Source: an uncultured Atopobiaceae bacterium | GTDB taxonomy: Bacteria > Actinomycetota > Coriobacteriia > Coriobacteriales > Atopobiaceae | Assembly: GCA_944320975.1 (NCBI GenBank) | Contig: CALUJM010000001.1 | Coordinates: 124,001 to 188,000 of the forward strand | DNA: 64,000 nt | Direction: 5' to 3' | Shown here: positions 9,913 to 18,756 of the stretch, piece by piece | Position numbering within the stretch: position 1 is the first letter of the stretch | Layout of the letters: each line of letters opens with the position of its first letter | Notes under the pieces: generated by a model | The model's database searches: none | What the model saw: only the letters and a program-made list of their open reading frames with translations | Told to the model about the DNA's origin: nothing | Made by a program: the position numbers and the translations under genes

Positions 9913-10656
9913 ATGGAGTCGAGCGACCGCCTTGGTCTCGAGCAGTCCGTCATCGATCAGCTGTCTGCCTATGGCGTAGCCTGCTCGCCGCAACAGGCCC
10001 GTGTCCTGATTCGTCACCTCGAGCTGGTCATCGAGAAGAACAAGGTCGTGAACCTCACGAGGATCACGGACCCGGGAGAGGCTGTCTCCCTGCATGTCGT
10101 CGACTCCCTGCTCCCCCTTTCCTGTGACGACGTCGCGCTCAATCGCTCCTGCAAGTATCTCGACATGGGGACCGGCGCGGGCTTTCCCGGCATCCCCCTC
10201 GGCATCATGACGGGTGCACACGGCCTTCTCGTCGACTCGGTGAACAAGAAGGTCCAGGCCGTCGGTGAGTTTGCGCGCGCCCTGGGACTGAGCTCCCTTC
10301 ACGCGCGCCACGCCCGCATCGAAGAGCTCCCCGCTCAGATCGGTACCTCCCAGGACTATGTCTTCGCCCGAGCCGTCGCCCAGTCCAACGTCCTTATCGA
10401 GTACGCCACCCCGCTTCTCAAGAAAGGCGGCAGACTCGTCTTGGAGAAGGGACGCCCGAGCGACGACGAGCTCCGTGCCGCAGCGGCTGCGGCGAAGATC
10501 TGCGGCATGACGCAGGTTTCACGTGAAACGTTCGAGCTGCCCGGCAACCTCGGGCACAGGGAGATCATCATCTTCGAGCGGACGGGCAGCCCCTCCATCG
10601 CTCTCCCGAGAAAGACGGGAGAGGCTAAGCGGCGACCGCTCGGAGCAGAGGCCTGA
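9913..10656 (+). CDS. rsmG: 16S rRNA (guanine527-N7)-methyltransferase RsmG
   Basis: 247 residues. The SAM-binding motif LDMGTGAGFPGIPLGI sits near one third of the length, preceded by NLTRITDPGEAVSLHVVDSL, as in the GidB/RsmG family. Start ATG 9913 has AGGAGGG six bases upstream. The frame is open upstream to 9829 but crosses a terminator there. It lies next to parAB as in most bacteria. A perfect parS site lies inside its 3' half. Confidence 0.96.
   Translation: MESSDRLGLEQSVIDQLSAYGVACSPQQARVLIRHLELVIEKNKVVNLTRITDPGEAVSLHVVDSLLPLSCDDVALNRSCKYLDMGTGAGFPGIPLGIMTGAHGLLVDSVNKKVQAVGEFARALGLSSLHARHARIEELPAQIGTSQDYVFARAVAQSNVLIEYATPLLKKGGRLVLEKGRPSDDELRAAAAAAKICGMTQVSRETFELPGNLGHREIIIFERTGSPSIALPRKTGEAKRRPLGAEA
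10516..10529. promoter_or_regulatory. parS centromere site, perfect match
   Basis: GTTTCACGTGAAAC is the canonical ParB-loading palindrome, located within rsmG 1.05 kb before parB. ParB nucleates here and ParA then segregates origins. Confidence 0.93.
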
Positions 10657-10676
10657 GGTATCCGATACAGCTCGAG

Positions 10677-10690
10677 GTTCCACGTGGAAC
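10677..10690. promoter_or_regulatory. parS centromere site, GTTCC variant
   Basis: GTTCCACGTGGAAC is a perfect palindrome and a recognised parS form. It lies between rsmG and parA, about 40 bases upstream of the parA -10 box, so ParB binding could also tune parAB. Confidence 0.88.
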
Positions 10691-10730
10691 GCCGGCGGAG
10701 ATTTCCGGACCGGCGCGCAGAGCCCTCTAA

Positions 10731-10736
10731 TATAGT
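10731..10736 (+). promoter_or_regulatory. Probable -10 box of parAB
   Basis: TATAGT stands 33 bases before the ATG at 10770, at the centre of the rsmG-parA gap. No convincing -35 hexamer is visible. Confidence 0.45.
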
Positions 10737-10769
10737 GATGTAAAGAGAATGACGAGCAATTGGAGACTC

Positions 10770-11570
10770 ATGGACTACAAAGACGTAAAACGAGGTCTAC
10801 CACAACGCAGCAGCAAGGTCTTTGCCGTCATCAACCAGAAGGGCGGCGTCGGAAAGTCGACGACCGTCGTCAACCTCGCGGCATGTCTCGGTGAGGGAAA
10901 GAAGAAGGTCCTCGTCGTCGACTTCGACCCGCAGGGCAACGCGACGAGCGGCTTCGGCGTCGAGAAGGACGAGCTCGAGGCGGACATCTACGACGTCATC
11001 CTCCACGACGTACCCATCGAGGGACTCATCCAGCAGACCTGCGCCAAGAACGTCTTCATCGTCCCTGCGACGATTCAGCTCGCCACGGCAGAGATCGAGC
11101 TCGTCTCCTTGGAGCACCGCGAGTCGCTCCTCAAGGCGTGCGTCGAGAGGGTCCGGGATGATTTCGACTACGTGATCATCGACTGCCCACCCTCGCTGGG
11201 CCTCCTGACGATCAACGCCCTCGTGGCGGCGGACTCGATGATCATCCCCATCCAGTGCGAGTACTACGCGCTCGAGGGTGTGGCCAAATTGCTCGAGACC
11301 ATGCAGATGGTGAAAAGGCGCATGAACCCGGACCTCGAGATCTTCGGCGTGGTCATGACGATGTACGACAGCAGGACGACCCTCTCCAAGCAGGTCGTCG
11401 ACGAGGTGCAGGCGTACTTCGGCAAGAAGATGTTCAAGAGCATCATCCCGCGCAACGTGAAGCTCTCCGAGGCGCCGAGCCATGGTCTTCCGGTCTCGAT
11501 GTACGCGCGCGTGAGCAAGGGTTCGCTCGCCTACTCGAAGCTCGCGCGGGAGGTGGTCGCCCGTGGCTAA
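10770..11570 (+). CDS. parA: Chromosome partitioning ATPase ParA (Soj)
   Basis: Deviant Walker A ATPase KGGVGKSTTVVN, with DFDPQGNATSGFGV and VIIDCPPSLGLLTINAL. It moves ParB-parS complexes. ATG 10770 has GGAG just upstream; an in-frame ATG at 10749 is the alternative, adding seven residues but with a weaker ribosome site. About 266 residues from 10770. The stop overlaps the parB start by 8 bases. Confidence 0.96.
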   Translation: MDYKDVKRGLPQRSSKVFAVINQKGGVGKSTTVVNLAACLGEGKKKVLVVDFDPQGNATSGFGVEKDELEADIYDVILHDVPIEGLIQQTCAKNVFIVPATIQLATAEIELVSLEHRESLLKACVERVRDDFDYVIIDCPPSLGLLTINALVAADSMIIPIQCEYYALEGVAKLLETMQMVKRRMNPDLEIFGVVMTMYDSRTTLSKQVVDEVQAYFGKKMFKSIIPRNVKLSEAPSHGLPVSMYARVSKGSLAYSKLAREVVARG

Positions 11571-12429
11571 GAGAAGCGGACTGGGCAAGGGGCTCGGCCT
11601 GCTCGTGGGTGAGGCGGACGCCGAGACCGCCGGGATGCGCCCGGACTCCTCCCTGCCCATCAATAAGGTCAGGCCGAACAGGGGCCAGCCAAGGCGCGCC
11701 TTCAATGACGCCGAACTCGACGAGCTCGCCGACTCGATCAGGCAGAACGGCATCCTTCAGCCGCTCCTGGTGCGCAAGAAGGGCGACATCTACGAGATCG
11801 TCGCCGGCGAGCGCCGCTATCAGGCCGCCCGGCGCGCGGGCCTCTCCGAGGTGCCGGTCGTCATCAGGGAGATCTCGGACGACGACGTGTTCAAGCTCGC
11901 CCTCATCGAGAACCTGCAGCGCTCTGACCTCAGCCCCCTCGAGGAGGCGAGCGGCTACCGTCAGCTCATCAAGGAGAAGGGGCTCACGCAGGAGGAGCTC
12001 GCAAGGATTCTCTCCAAGTCGCGCTCCACGATCACCAACACGCTGAGGCTGCTCGACCTTCCGGAGGAGGTCCAGGACCTCCTCGAGGAAGGCCGCATCA
12101 GCGCCGGGCACGCCCGCGCCATCCTTGCGGTCCCGGGGGACGAGGGCAGGGTCGCCCTGGCGAGGAAGGTCGCGGACGAGCACCTCTCGGTGCGTCAGAC
12201 GGAGCGTCTCGCCTCGTCCTTCTCGGCCGGGAAGGATGAAGAGCCGCGGAGAAGGACGCCGCTCCCGCAGTCCTTCAAGCGGGCGGCGCGCCAGATGAGG
12301 CTCGCGCTCGACACAGACGTCAAGGTGAAGAACGTTCGTGGCAAGAACAAGATCGAGATCGAGTTCGCGTCCGAGGACGAGCTCGCCCGCATCGTCGACC
12401 TTCTTGCCGGACCGGGGACGTGGTCATAG
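11563..12429 (+). CDS. parB: Chromosome partitioning protein ParB (Spo0J)
   Basis: CTPase and DNA-binding protein that loads at parS. 288 residues, starting GTG 11563 with GGGAGGTGG upstream inside parA. It shows the N-terminal RSGLGKGLGLLV, the box NGILQPLLVRKKG, GERRYQAARRAGL (box II), and the HTH LTQEELARILSKSRSTITN. The C-terminal dimer region ends KNKIEIEFASEDELARIVDL. parS sites within 1 kb upstream support the assignment. Confidence 0.97.
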   Translation: MAKRSGLGKGLGLLVGEADAETAGMRPDSSLPINKVRPNRGQPRRAFNDAELDELADSIRQNGILQPLLVRKKGDIYEIVAGERRYQAARRAGLSEVPVVIREISDDDVFKLALIENLQRSDLSPLEEASGYRQLIKEKGLTQEELARILSKSRSTITNTLRLLDLPEEVQDLLEEGRISAGHARAILAVPGDEGRVALARKVADEHLSVRQTERLASSFSAGKDEEPRRRTPLPQSFKRAARQMRLALDTDVKVKNVRGKNKIEIEFASEDELARIVDLLAGPGTWS

Positions 12430-12672
12430 ATGAACAAGATCATGAGGAACATCGTGCTTCTCGGCATCGTCGCGGCATCAGGCGCGCTTCTCTATCGTTT
12501 CGGACTCAGCGACGAGGCCAGGCGCGGCGTCCGCGCGGCCGCGCGGAGCGTGAGGGACGCGTGCGACGTCATAACGGACCAGGTCAACGCCATGTATGGC
12601 CAAGAGGTCACCGAGGACGTGAGCGACCATCAAAACGACGTCCTGCGGCAGTGGGAGCATCTGGGGTTCTAA
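12430..12672 (+). CDS. Small membrane-anchored protein after parB, unknown function
   Basis: 80 residues with one hydrophobic segment (IVLLGIVAASGALLYRFGL, residues 8-26), then a charged tail rich in Arg, Asp and Val. The ATG follows the parB stop directly, so it is translated from the parAB message. A perfect hairpin follows 6 bases after its stop. I do not recognise the family. Position suggests an envelope link to partitioning, but that is only context. Confidence 0.65.
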   Translation: MNKIMRNIVLLGIVAASGALLYRFGLSDEARRGVRAAARSVRDACDVITDQVNAMYGQEVTEDVSDHQNDVLRQWEHLGF

Positions 12673-12678
12673 GCGAAA

Positions 12679-12700
12679 GGCCGGGTCTCAAGACCCGGCC
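12679..12700. terminator. Hairpin between the parB operon and rlmN
   Basis: A perfect 10-bp stem GGCCGGGTCT/AGACCCGGCC with a CA loop. On the complement it is followed by TTTCGCTT, so it best serves rlmN; on the plus strand the tail is not U-rich. Confidence 0.65.
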
Positions 12701-12738
12701 TCCATCATGTCAGATGACAGAACATGTGTTTGTGAGCA

Positions 12739-13812
12739 CTAGGACCGCGCGAGCCTCTGCTTGAGCTGGCCGCAGGCGGCGTCGATGTCGGAGCCGCGGG
12801 AGTTTCTCACCGTGGCCTCCACGCCGACCGCCGCGAGCCTGCGGACGAAGTCCTGGGCGCGCAGGTCGGTCGAGGGGCGCAGCTTGGAGCCCTCGACCTC
12901 GTTGAGCTGGATGAGGTTCACATGCGCGAGCGTGCCCTCGCAGAAGTCGCAGAGCGCCTGGAGCTCGCTTTCCGTGTCGTTGACGCCGCCGATGAGGGCG
13001 TATTCGTAGGTGGGCCTGCGGCCGGTCTTGGCCACATACTCTCCCATGACGTTGTAGAGGTTGATCAGGGAGTACTTGCGGACGCCGGGCATCAGGGTGT
13101 TTCTCGTCCTCTGGACGGCGGAGTGGAGCGAGATCGCGAGGGTGAACTGCTCGGGCTCGTTCGCGAAGCGCATGATCTGCGGAATGACGCCGCAGGTGGA
13201 GACCGTGAGGTGGCGCGCCCCGATGCCCGCGCCCTCGGGGTCGTTGAGGCGGCGCATCGCGGCGAGCGTGGCGTCGTAGTTCATGAAGGGCTCGCCCTGG
13301 CCCATGAAGACGACGCTGGTGACGCGCGCGTTGAAGTCGTCGCGGACATGCATGACCTGCTCGTAGATCTCCGAGGCGCTGAGCGAGCGGGTGAGGCCGG
13401 CGCCGCCCGTGGCGCAGAAGGCGCATCCCATGGCGCAGCCCGCCTGCGTGGAGACGCAGACGGAGAGCTTGCCCCTCGACGGCATGCCCACGCACTCCAC
13501 GCTCACGCCGTCCGGGAAGCGCAGCAGGTACTTCCTGCTGCCGTCGACGGACACCTGACGGGCGACCTCCTCGACGCCGCCGAGGGTCAGCCTCCCTGCG
13601 AGCTCGTCGCGCAGGGACTTGGGCAGGTTGGTCATCTCGTCGAAGGACTGGGCGTTCTTCGACCAGACCCAGTCCCAGACCTGCTTGGCGCGAAACGAGG
13701 GCTGGCCGAGGGAGGAGAGGAGCTCGGCGAGCTCCCCGCGCGTGAGCGAGTGGAGGTCCCTCATCTCGCCGTCCTGCTCGGGAGAGTGGTTCTTCTCGGT
13801 TCCTGATGGCAT
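12739..13812 (-). CDS. rlmN: 23S rRNA (A2503-C2)/tRNA (A37-C2)-methyltransferase RlmN
   Basis: Radical-SAM methylase of A2503 in 23S rRNA. It has the CxxxCxxC cluster CAMGCAFC, the upstream MPSRGKLSVCVSTQAG, GQGEPFMNYDA, and the C-terminal catalytic Cys in DIDAACGQL. The chosen start is ATG 13812, preceded by AGAGGGG, giving about 357 residues. The frame is open to an ATG at 13875 (378 residues), whose extra N-terminus looks unconserved. It is divergent from ddl. Confidence 0.94.
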   Translation of the reverse strand: MPSGTEKNHSPEQDGEMRDLHSLTRGELAELLSSLGQPSFRAKQVWDWVWSKNAQSFDEMTNLPKSLRDELAGRLTLGGVEEVARQVSVDGSRKYLLRFPDGVSVECVGMPSRGKLSVCVSTQAGCAMGCAFCATGGAGLTRSLSASEIYEQVMHVRDDFNARVTSVVFMGQGEPFMNYDATLAAMRRLNDPEGAGIGARHLTVSTCGVIPQIMRFANEPEQFTLAISLHSAVQRTRNTLMPGVRKYSLINLYNVMGEYVAKTGRRPTYEYALIGGVNDTESELQALCDFCEGTLAHVNLIQLNEVEGSKLRPSTDLRAQDFVRRLAAVGVEATVRNSRGSDIDAACGQLKQRLARS

Positions 13813-13916
13813 TTCTGGCCCCTCTGTTTGCGATGCGACGTCTAGAGTATGCTTCATAGGCGAGAAGCACGTCATTTCAGTCTAGCGTACGGGCGCGCCG
13901 CGCCGGAGGAGCTTTG

Positions 13917-14888
13917 ATGGACAGAGAAGAACTGCTGAAGAAGAAGGTCGTCGTCATCTGCGGTGGGTGGTCCGACGAGCGGGACATCTCGAAGGCGTCG
14001 GCGACCGAGTGCGCCCGCGCTCTCTCCGAGGCGGGGTTTGCGACCGTGGACCTCATCGACCTTGCCGACAGGGACTTCCTGTCCCGCCTGCTGAGCGGCG
14101 GCTATGACGTGGCCTTCGTTGCCATGCACGGCCGTTACGGCGAGGACGGGTGCATTCAGGGGCTGCTCGAGATCTTGCACATGCCCTACACCTTCTCGGG
14201 GGTCGCGGCGTCGGCGGCGGCCACGGAGAAGGAGGTCGCGAAGGCGGTCTACGCCTCCGCCGGCCTGCGCGCCCCGAAGGGCGTCGACGTGGCGGCGGGC
14301 ACGGTGCTCACCGAGGAGCAGGTGGACGCCCTGGTCGAGCACATCGGGCTGCCTCTTTTCGTGAAGCCCGCCGCCAACGGCTCGTCCTACGGCATCTCGC
14401 GCGTGACCGACCGCGCCGCCCTCAACGACGCCATCGCACTTGCCGGCGCCCAGGGCGGGCGCGTCCTGATCGAGGAGTGCGTCGAGGGCACCGAGATCAC
14501 GGTGCCGGTCCTGGGCAACGACGACCCGCGTGCGCTGCCTATCGTAGAGATTGTCACGAACGCCGAGTTCTACGACCTCAAGGTCAAGTACGAGCCCTCC
14601 TCGATGCACCACGTCATCCCCGCGCGCCTCGAGCCGGGCGTCTATGCCAAGGCCCAGGAGCTCGCCGTCCGAGCGCACCGAGCCCTCGGGTGCCGCGGCT
14701 GCTCGCGCAGCGACTTCATCGTGACCCCCGCCGGCGACCCGGTCATCCTGGAGACCAACACGATTCCCGGCATGACGGCCGAGAGCCTCCTTCCCGACTC
14801 CGCCCGCCACGGCGGGATCGAGTTCCCCGAGCTGTGCGCCACCTTCGTCGAGCTGGCGCTCGAGGCCGCGCCCAAGGCGGGCGAATGA
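13917..14888 (+). CDS. ddl: D-alanine--D-alanine ligase
   Basis: ATP-grasp enzyme joining two D-Ala for peptidoglycan. 323 residues. It shows CGGWSDERDISKASA, the loop HGRYGEDGCIQGLLE, the ATP-binding PLFVKPAANGSSYGIS, the metal site EGTEITVPV, and the C-terminal ETNTIPGMTAESLLP. ATG 13917 has GGAGGA six bases upstream; a TTG directly before it is less likely. The stop overlaps the next start as ATGA, so translation is coupled. Confidence 0.96.
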   Translation: MDREELLKKKVVVICGGWSDERDISKASATECARALSEAGFATVDLIDLADRDFLSRLLSGGYDVAFVAMHGRYGEDGCIQGLLEILHMPYTFSGVAASAAATEKEVAKAVYASAGLRAPKGVDVAAGTVLTEEQVDALVEHIGLPLFVKPAANGSSYGISRVTDRAALNDAIALAGAQGGRVLIEECVEGTEITVPVLGNDDPRALPIVEIVTNAEFYDLKVKYEPSSMHHVIPARLEPGVYAKAQELAVRAHRALGCRGCSRSDFIVTPAGDPVILETNTIPGMTAESLLPDSARHGGIEFPELCATFVELALEAAPKAGE

Positions 14889-17821
14889 CGCCCGCCGACG
14901 CGACCCTGCTCGCCGACCTCATCGCCCCGGGGACGCCGGAGGACGTCCGCGCGGCCTACCTGAGCCTCGCCGGGCGCGCGCGGGGTCGCGACTTCGGACC
15001 GCTCGAGGAGGACGTCATCGTCCTCGACACCGAGACGACCGGTCTCTCCTTCAAGGACTGCGACCTCATAGAGATCTCCGCGGCGCGGATGTCCGGACGC
15101 GAGGTCGTGGAGCGCTTCGAGACCTTCGTCCATCCCTGCGGGCCCATCCCGGAGGAGATCACGCGGCTCACGGGCATCACCAACCGCGATGTCATGGACG
15201 CCCCGAGCGCGCGCGAGGCCGTGGCGGCGCTCGCCGAGTTCGTGGGCGGGTCCCCCGTGCTCGCCCACAACGCCACCTTCGACCGCACCTTCATCGAGGC
15301 GGTCCCGGGCGGCGCGGGCGTCTCGGACACCTGGATAGACACGCTCTCGCTCTCTCGCATCGCGCTTCCGCGCCTCACGACGCATCGCCTCGCGGACATG
15401 GCAGCCGCCTTCGGGTGCGCCTCGGTCACGCACCGCGCCGGCGACGACGTGGACGCGCTCTGCGGACTGTGGCGCATCCTGCTGCTCGCCCTCTCCGACC
15501 TCCCCTCCGGGCTGCTCGCCCTTCTCGCCGACATGCACGGCGAGGTGAGCTGGCCCCTCAGGCCCGTCTTCACCCACCTGGCCTCCGAGCGCGACGCCGG
15601 CGGCCGGCCCTTCTCTCTCAAGGAGGTGCGCTCCTCTCTGGTGCGCCGCTCCGCGGGGGAGGCCCGCTGCGACGCGGCGGAGCTGGGGCAGCTCGCGGCC
15701 GCGCCCGACGAGGAGGTGAGGCGCGCTTTCGAGCACGGCGGGACCGTCTCCAAGATGTACGAGCGCATGGAGCGCCGGCCCGAGCAGCTCGCCATGGCGC
15801 TCGAGGTCAACGAGGCCCTCTCGACCTCGACGCATCGGGCCATCGAGGCGGGCACGGGCGTGGGCAAATCCGTCGCCTACCTGCTTCCCGAGGTGCTCTT
15901 CGCCAAGCGCAACAACGTGACGGTGGGAGTGGCAACCAAGACCAACGCCCTCACCGACCAGCTGGTCTCCCACGAGCTCCCGGCGCTCTCCGCCGCCGTC
16001 CCCGGCGGGGTGAGCTTCGTGAGCCTCAAGGGCTACGACCACTATCCGTGCCTGCACCGACTCGACCGCGCCGCGACCGACGAGCTCCCGCTGGCCGCCG
16101 TGCCCCACGACGGGCGCTCTGACAACGCGGTCGCCTGCGACATGCTCACTGCGATCGCGGTTACCTACGCCTTCGCGTGCCAGTCGCCCGACGGTGACCT
16201 CGACGCCCTCGGCATCCGCTGGCGCTACGTGCCGCGCGCGATGCTCACCACCACCCCCGGGGAGTGCCTGAGGGCGCATTGCCCCTACTTCCCCAACGAG
16301 TGCCCCCTGCACGGGGCGCGGCGCCGCGCGGCCTGCGCCGACGTGGTGGTGACGAACCACTCCCTGCTGCTGAGAAACGTCATGGCCGAGGGCAAGATCT
16401 TGCCGCCCGTCCGCCACTGGGTCGTCGACGAGGCGCACGGCTTCGAGGCCGAGGCCCGGCGGCAGTGGGCCGTGGAGGTGTCGGGCGACGAGGCCCGCGC
16501 CGCCTTCGAGCTCCTGGGCGGCACGACCACGGGCACCCTGCACAACCTCATGGTCCAGGCGATGTCCCTCGAGGGGTCCACGCTGGTCGTGGGCCTTCTC
16601 GCCAAGGCGTCGGCGACCCTCTCCCGGGCGTCCGTGGACGTGGCCGACCTCTTCGTGGCCGTTCACGACCTGGGCTCGGTCGCCCGCGGCGACGGAGGCT
16701 ACGACTCGGTCACGCTATGGCTCGGGGACGAGGTGCGCGGCACCGAGGAATGGGCCGAGGTGGCGGCAGCGGGCGAGCGCGCCGTGGAGTCGTGCTCGGA
16801 GGCGGTGCGCCAGCTCGCGGAGGCGGGCGAGGCGCTGGCGGGGGAGGCGCCCGCGCTCGCCGCCGACCTCGGCGAGTCGACGCGCTTCCTGCGCGACCTC
16901 GCCGCGGGCATCGAGCTCATCTGCGCCGGGACCGACCCCACCTATGTCTACTCCGCCCAGCTCACGCGCTCGAGGAGGCGCTCCTCGACCGAGCGGCTCG
17001 TCGCCGAGAAGCTCGACGTGGGCGCCGACCTCGCCACGAGGTGGCTCCCCGAGATGGAGAGCGTCGTCTTCACCTCGGCGACCATCGCGGTGGGGGACGA
17101 CTTCTCCCACTTCGACCATGCCGTGGGGCTCGACCTGCTCGGCGAGGGCTCGCACCGGGACGTCCGGCTCGACTCGAGCTTCGATTTCGACGCGCACATG
17201 TCCGTCGTGCTCGCGCGCGACCTCCCGGCGCCCAGCGACCGTTCGTACCTGCCCGCCCTCGAGGACCTGCTCTATGACGTGCACGTCTCCATGGGCGGCT
17301 CCGTGCTCACCCTGTTCACCAACAGGCGCGACATGGAGCGCGTGTACGAGGCGCTCCAGCCCAGGCTCGCCGCCGCGGGCCTCGATGTGGCCTGCCAGAC
17401 CCGCGGGGCCTCCCCGCGCCGCCTCCGGCAGCGCTTCATGGAGGAGCAGTCGCTGTCGCTCATGGCTCTGCGCTCCTTCTGGGAGGGATTCGACGCCACG
17501 GGGGACACCCTGCGCTGCGTCGTCATCCCCAAGCTGCCTTTCGCGAGCCCCAACGACCCGCTCGTGCGCGAGCGCGACCGTCGCGAGGACCGTGCCTGGT
17601 GGAAGTACTCGCTGCCGGATGCCGTCATCTCGGTCAAGCAGGCGGCGGGGCGCCTCATCCGCTCGTCGACGGATACGGGCGTGCTCGTCCTCGCCGACTC
17701 GCGCCTCGTCACCAAGGGCTACGGGCGCCTGTTCGTGAGCTCGCTCCCGTCGCGCAGCGTCACGAGGCTCGAGAGCGCCAACGTCGGGCGGTTCCTCTCC
17801 CTCTGGCGCGCCAGCCACTAG
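14885..17821 (+). CDS. dinG: DinG-type ATP-dependent helicase with N-terminal DEDDh exonuclease domain
   Basis: 978 residues. Residues about 35-210 are an epsilon-like exonuclease: VIVLDTETTGL, VLAHNATFDRTF and HRAGDDVDAL. The rest is an XPD/DinG-type helicase: Walker A AGTGVGKS, DEAH in WVVDEAHGFE, SATI motif VVFTSATIAVG, and VIVI-type VISVKQAAGRLIRSS. Four cysteines between motifs (YPCLHRL, GECLRAHCPYFPNECPLH) fit an Fe-S cluster. The domain order resembles Firmicute DinG. It repairs DNA or unwinds structured substrates. Its stop overlaps the stop of the opposite-strand WYL gene by 3 bases. Confidence 0.9.
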   Translation: MTPADATLLADLIAPGTPEDVRAAYLSLAGRARGRDFGPLEEDVIVLDTETTGLSFKDCDLIEISAARMSGREVVERFETFVHPCGPIPEEITRLTGITNRDVMDAPSAREAVAALAEFVGGSPVLAHNATFDRTFIEAVPGGAGVSDTWIDTLSLSRIALPRLTTHRLADMAAAFGCASVTHRAGDDVDALCGLWRILLLALSDLPSGLLALLADMHGEVSWPLRPVFTHLASERDAGGRPFSLKEVRSSLVRRSAGEARCDAAELGQLAAAPDEEVRRAFEHGGTVSKMYERMERRPEQLAMALEVNEALSTSTHRAIEAGTGVGKSVAYLLPEVLFAKRNNVTVGVATKTNALTDQLVSHELPALSAAVPGGVSFVSLKGYDHYPCLHRLDRAATDELPLAAVPHDGRSDNAVACDMLTAIAVTYAFACQSPDGDLDALGIRWRYVPRAMLTTTPGECLRAHCPYFPNECPLHGARRRAACADVVVTNHSLLLRNVMAEGKILPPVRHWVVDEAHGFEAEARRQWAVEVSGDEARAAFELLGGTTTGTLHNLMVQAMSLEGSTLVVGLLAKASATLSRASVDVADLFVAVHDLGSVARGDGGYDSVTLWLGDEVRGTEEWAEVAAAGERAVESCSEAVRQLAEAGEALAGEAPALAADLGESTRFLRDLAAGIELICAGTDPTYVYSAQLTRSRRRSSTERLVAEKLDVGADLATRWLPEMESVVFTSATIAVGDDFSHFDHAVGLDLLGEGSHRDVRLDSSFDFDAHMSVVLARDLPAPSDRSYLPALEDLLYDVHVSMGGSVLTLFTNRRDMERVYEALQPRLAAAGLDVACQTRGASPRRLRQRFMEEQSLSLMALRSFWEGFDATGDTLRCVVIPKLPFASPNDPLVRERDRREDRAWWKYSLPDAVISVKQAAGRLIRSSTDTGVLVLADSRLVTKGYGRLFVSSLPSRSVTRLESANVGRFLSLWRASH

Positions 17822-18756
17822 CTCCGGACGGCGCCCTGCTTCTGGAGCTGCTCGCGGGCGTAGTCCCTCGCGAGCGCGCTCACCTCGGGGTCGTCGCAGG
17901 TCACGGCTCCACCGCAGGCGGCGACCATGCGGGGGAGCCACATGCCGCCGTAGTAGGGGGTCTGCGCCGCGACCGCGCCGTCCTTCTCGGCATCCGTCAC
18001 GTGCAGGTCGTGCCAGGGCAGCGCCTCGAGAAGCGCCGGGTCCCGGAACGTGAGCGTCACGGTCCGCGCCTCACGGGCGACCCGGCGCGGCGGCTCGGGG
18101 TTGCGGGAGGGTCGCACGGCCTCGACGTGCTCCATGCGGTCGAGGCGAAACGTCCGCTCCTCGCGCCGGTCGAGGTCGTGGGCATCGAGGTACCAGACGT
18201 CGTCCTCGAAGCGCAGCCCCTCGGGCGCCACACGGCGGTCGCGGTGCGCGGACTCTCCCACCCGCGCGTACGAGAAGCGCAGCTCGTACCCTCTGAGCAG
18301 GGCGCGCGAGCAGGTCCTCAGCGCCGGACCTCCCCCGCGGCGCGGCCCGCCGAGTGCGCGGGCCACCGTCCCCACGTCGAGCGCGCCATCGGGCAGCGAC
18401 GGCCCGAGAGCCTCCCTCAAGGGGTCGTCCGCGGGCACGCCGATCCGGTCGAGGGCGGCGAGCAGGGCGGTCGTCTCGGCGCGGCTGAGGCGCAGCCGCG
18501 CGCCGCGCACCCCGGCCCCCGTGATGAGCGTCACCTCTCCGCGGCCGTCCTCGACGAGCGGGAGGCCGACGCCTCCCGAGGTCGTGGCCGTCGCCACGAG
18601 ATCGATGAGCTTCTCGGCCCGCTGCCTGCTCGTCCCGAGCCTGTGGGCCACCGCATCCGCCGTGAGGGCGTCTCCCGCCTCGCTCAGGCTGGACGCGAGC
18701 GCCACCAGCTCGCGCGCCTCGTCGATCGACCCCTTCCGACCCGCGTTACGAGGCAT
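17818..18756 (-). CDS. WYL-domain transcription regulator (PafC-like)
   Basis: 312 residues. An N-terminal helix-turn-helix-like part (LTADAVAHRLGTSRQRAEKL) is followed by a WYL domain (about residues 160-215), with LRFEDDVWYLDAHDLDRREER containing the WYL-equivalent WYLDAHD. It overlaps the upstream WYL gene by 11 bases, the tandem arrangement of actinobacterial PafB/PafC. Those proteins activate DNA-damage genes by sensing single-stranded DNA through WYL. The neighbouring DinG gene is consistent with that but converges on it. Confidence 0.82.
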   Translation of the reverse strand: MPRNAGRKGSIDEARELVALASSLSEAGDALTADAVAHRLGTSRQRAEKLIDLVATATTSGGVGLPLVEDGRGEVTLITGAGVRGARLRLSRAETTALLAALDRIGVPADDPLREALGPSLPDGALDVGTVARALGGPRRGGGPALRTCSRALLRGYELRFSYARVGESAHRDRRVAPEGLRFEDDVWYLDAHDLDRREERTFRLDRMEHVEAVRPSRNPEPPRRVAREARTVTLTFRDPALLEALPWHDLHVTDAEKDGAVAAQTPYYGGMWLPRMVAACGGAVTCDDPEVSALARDYAREQLQKQGAVRS

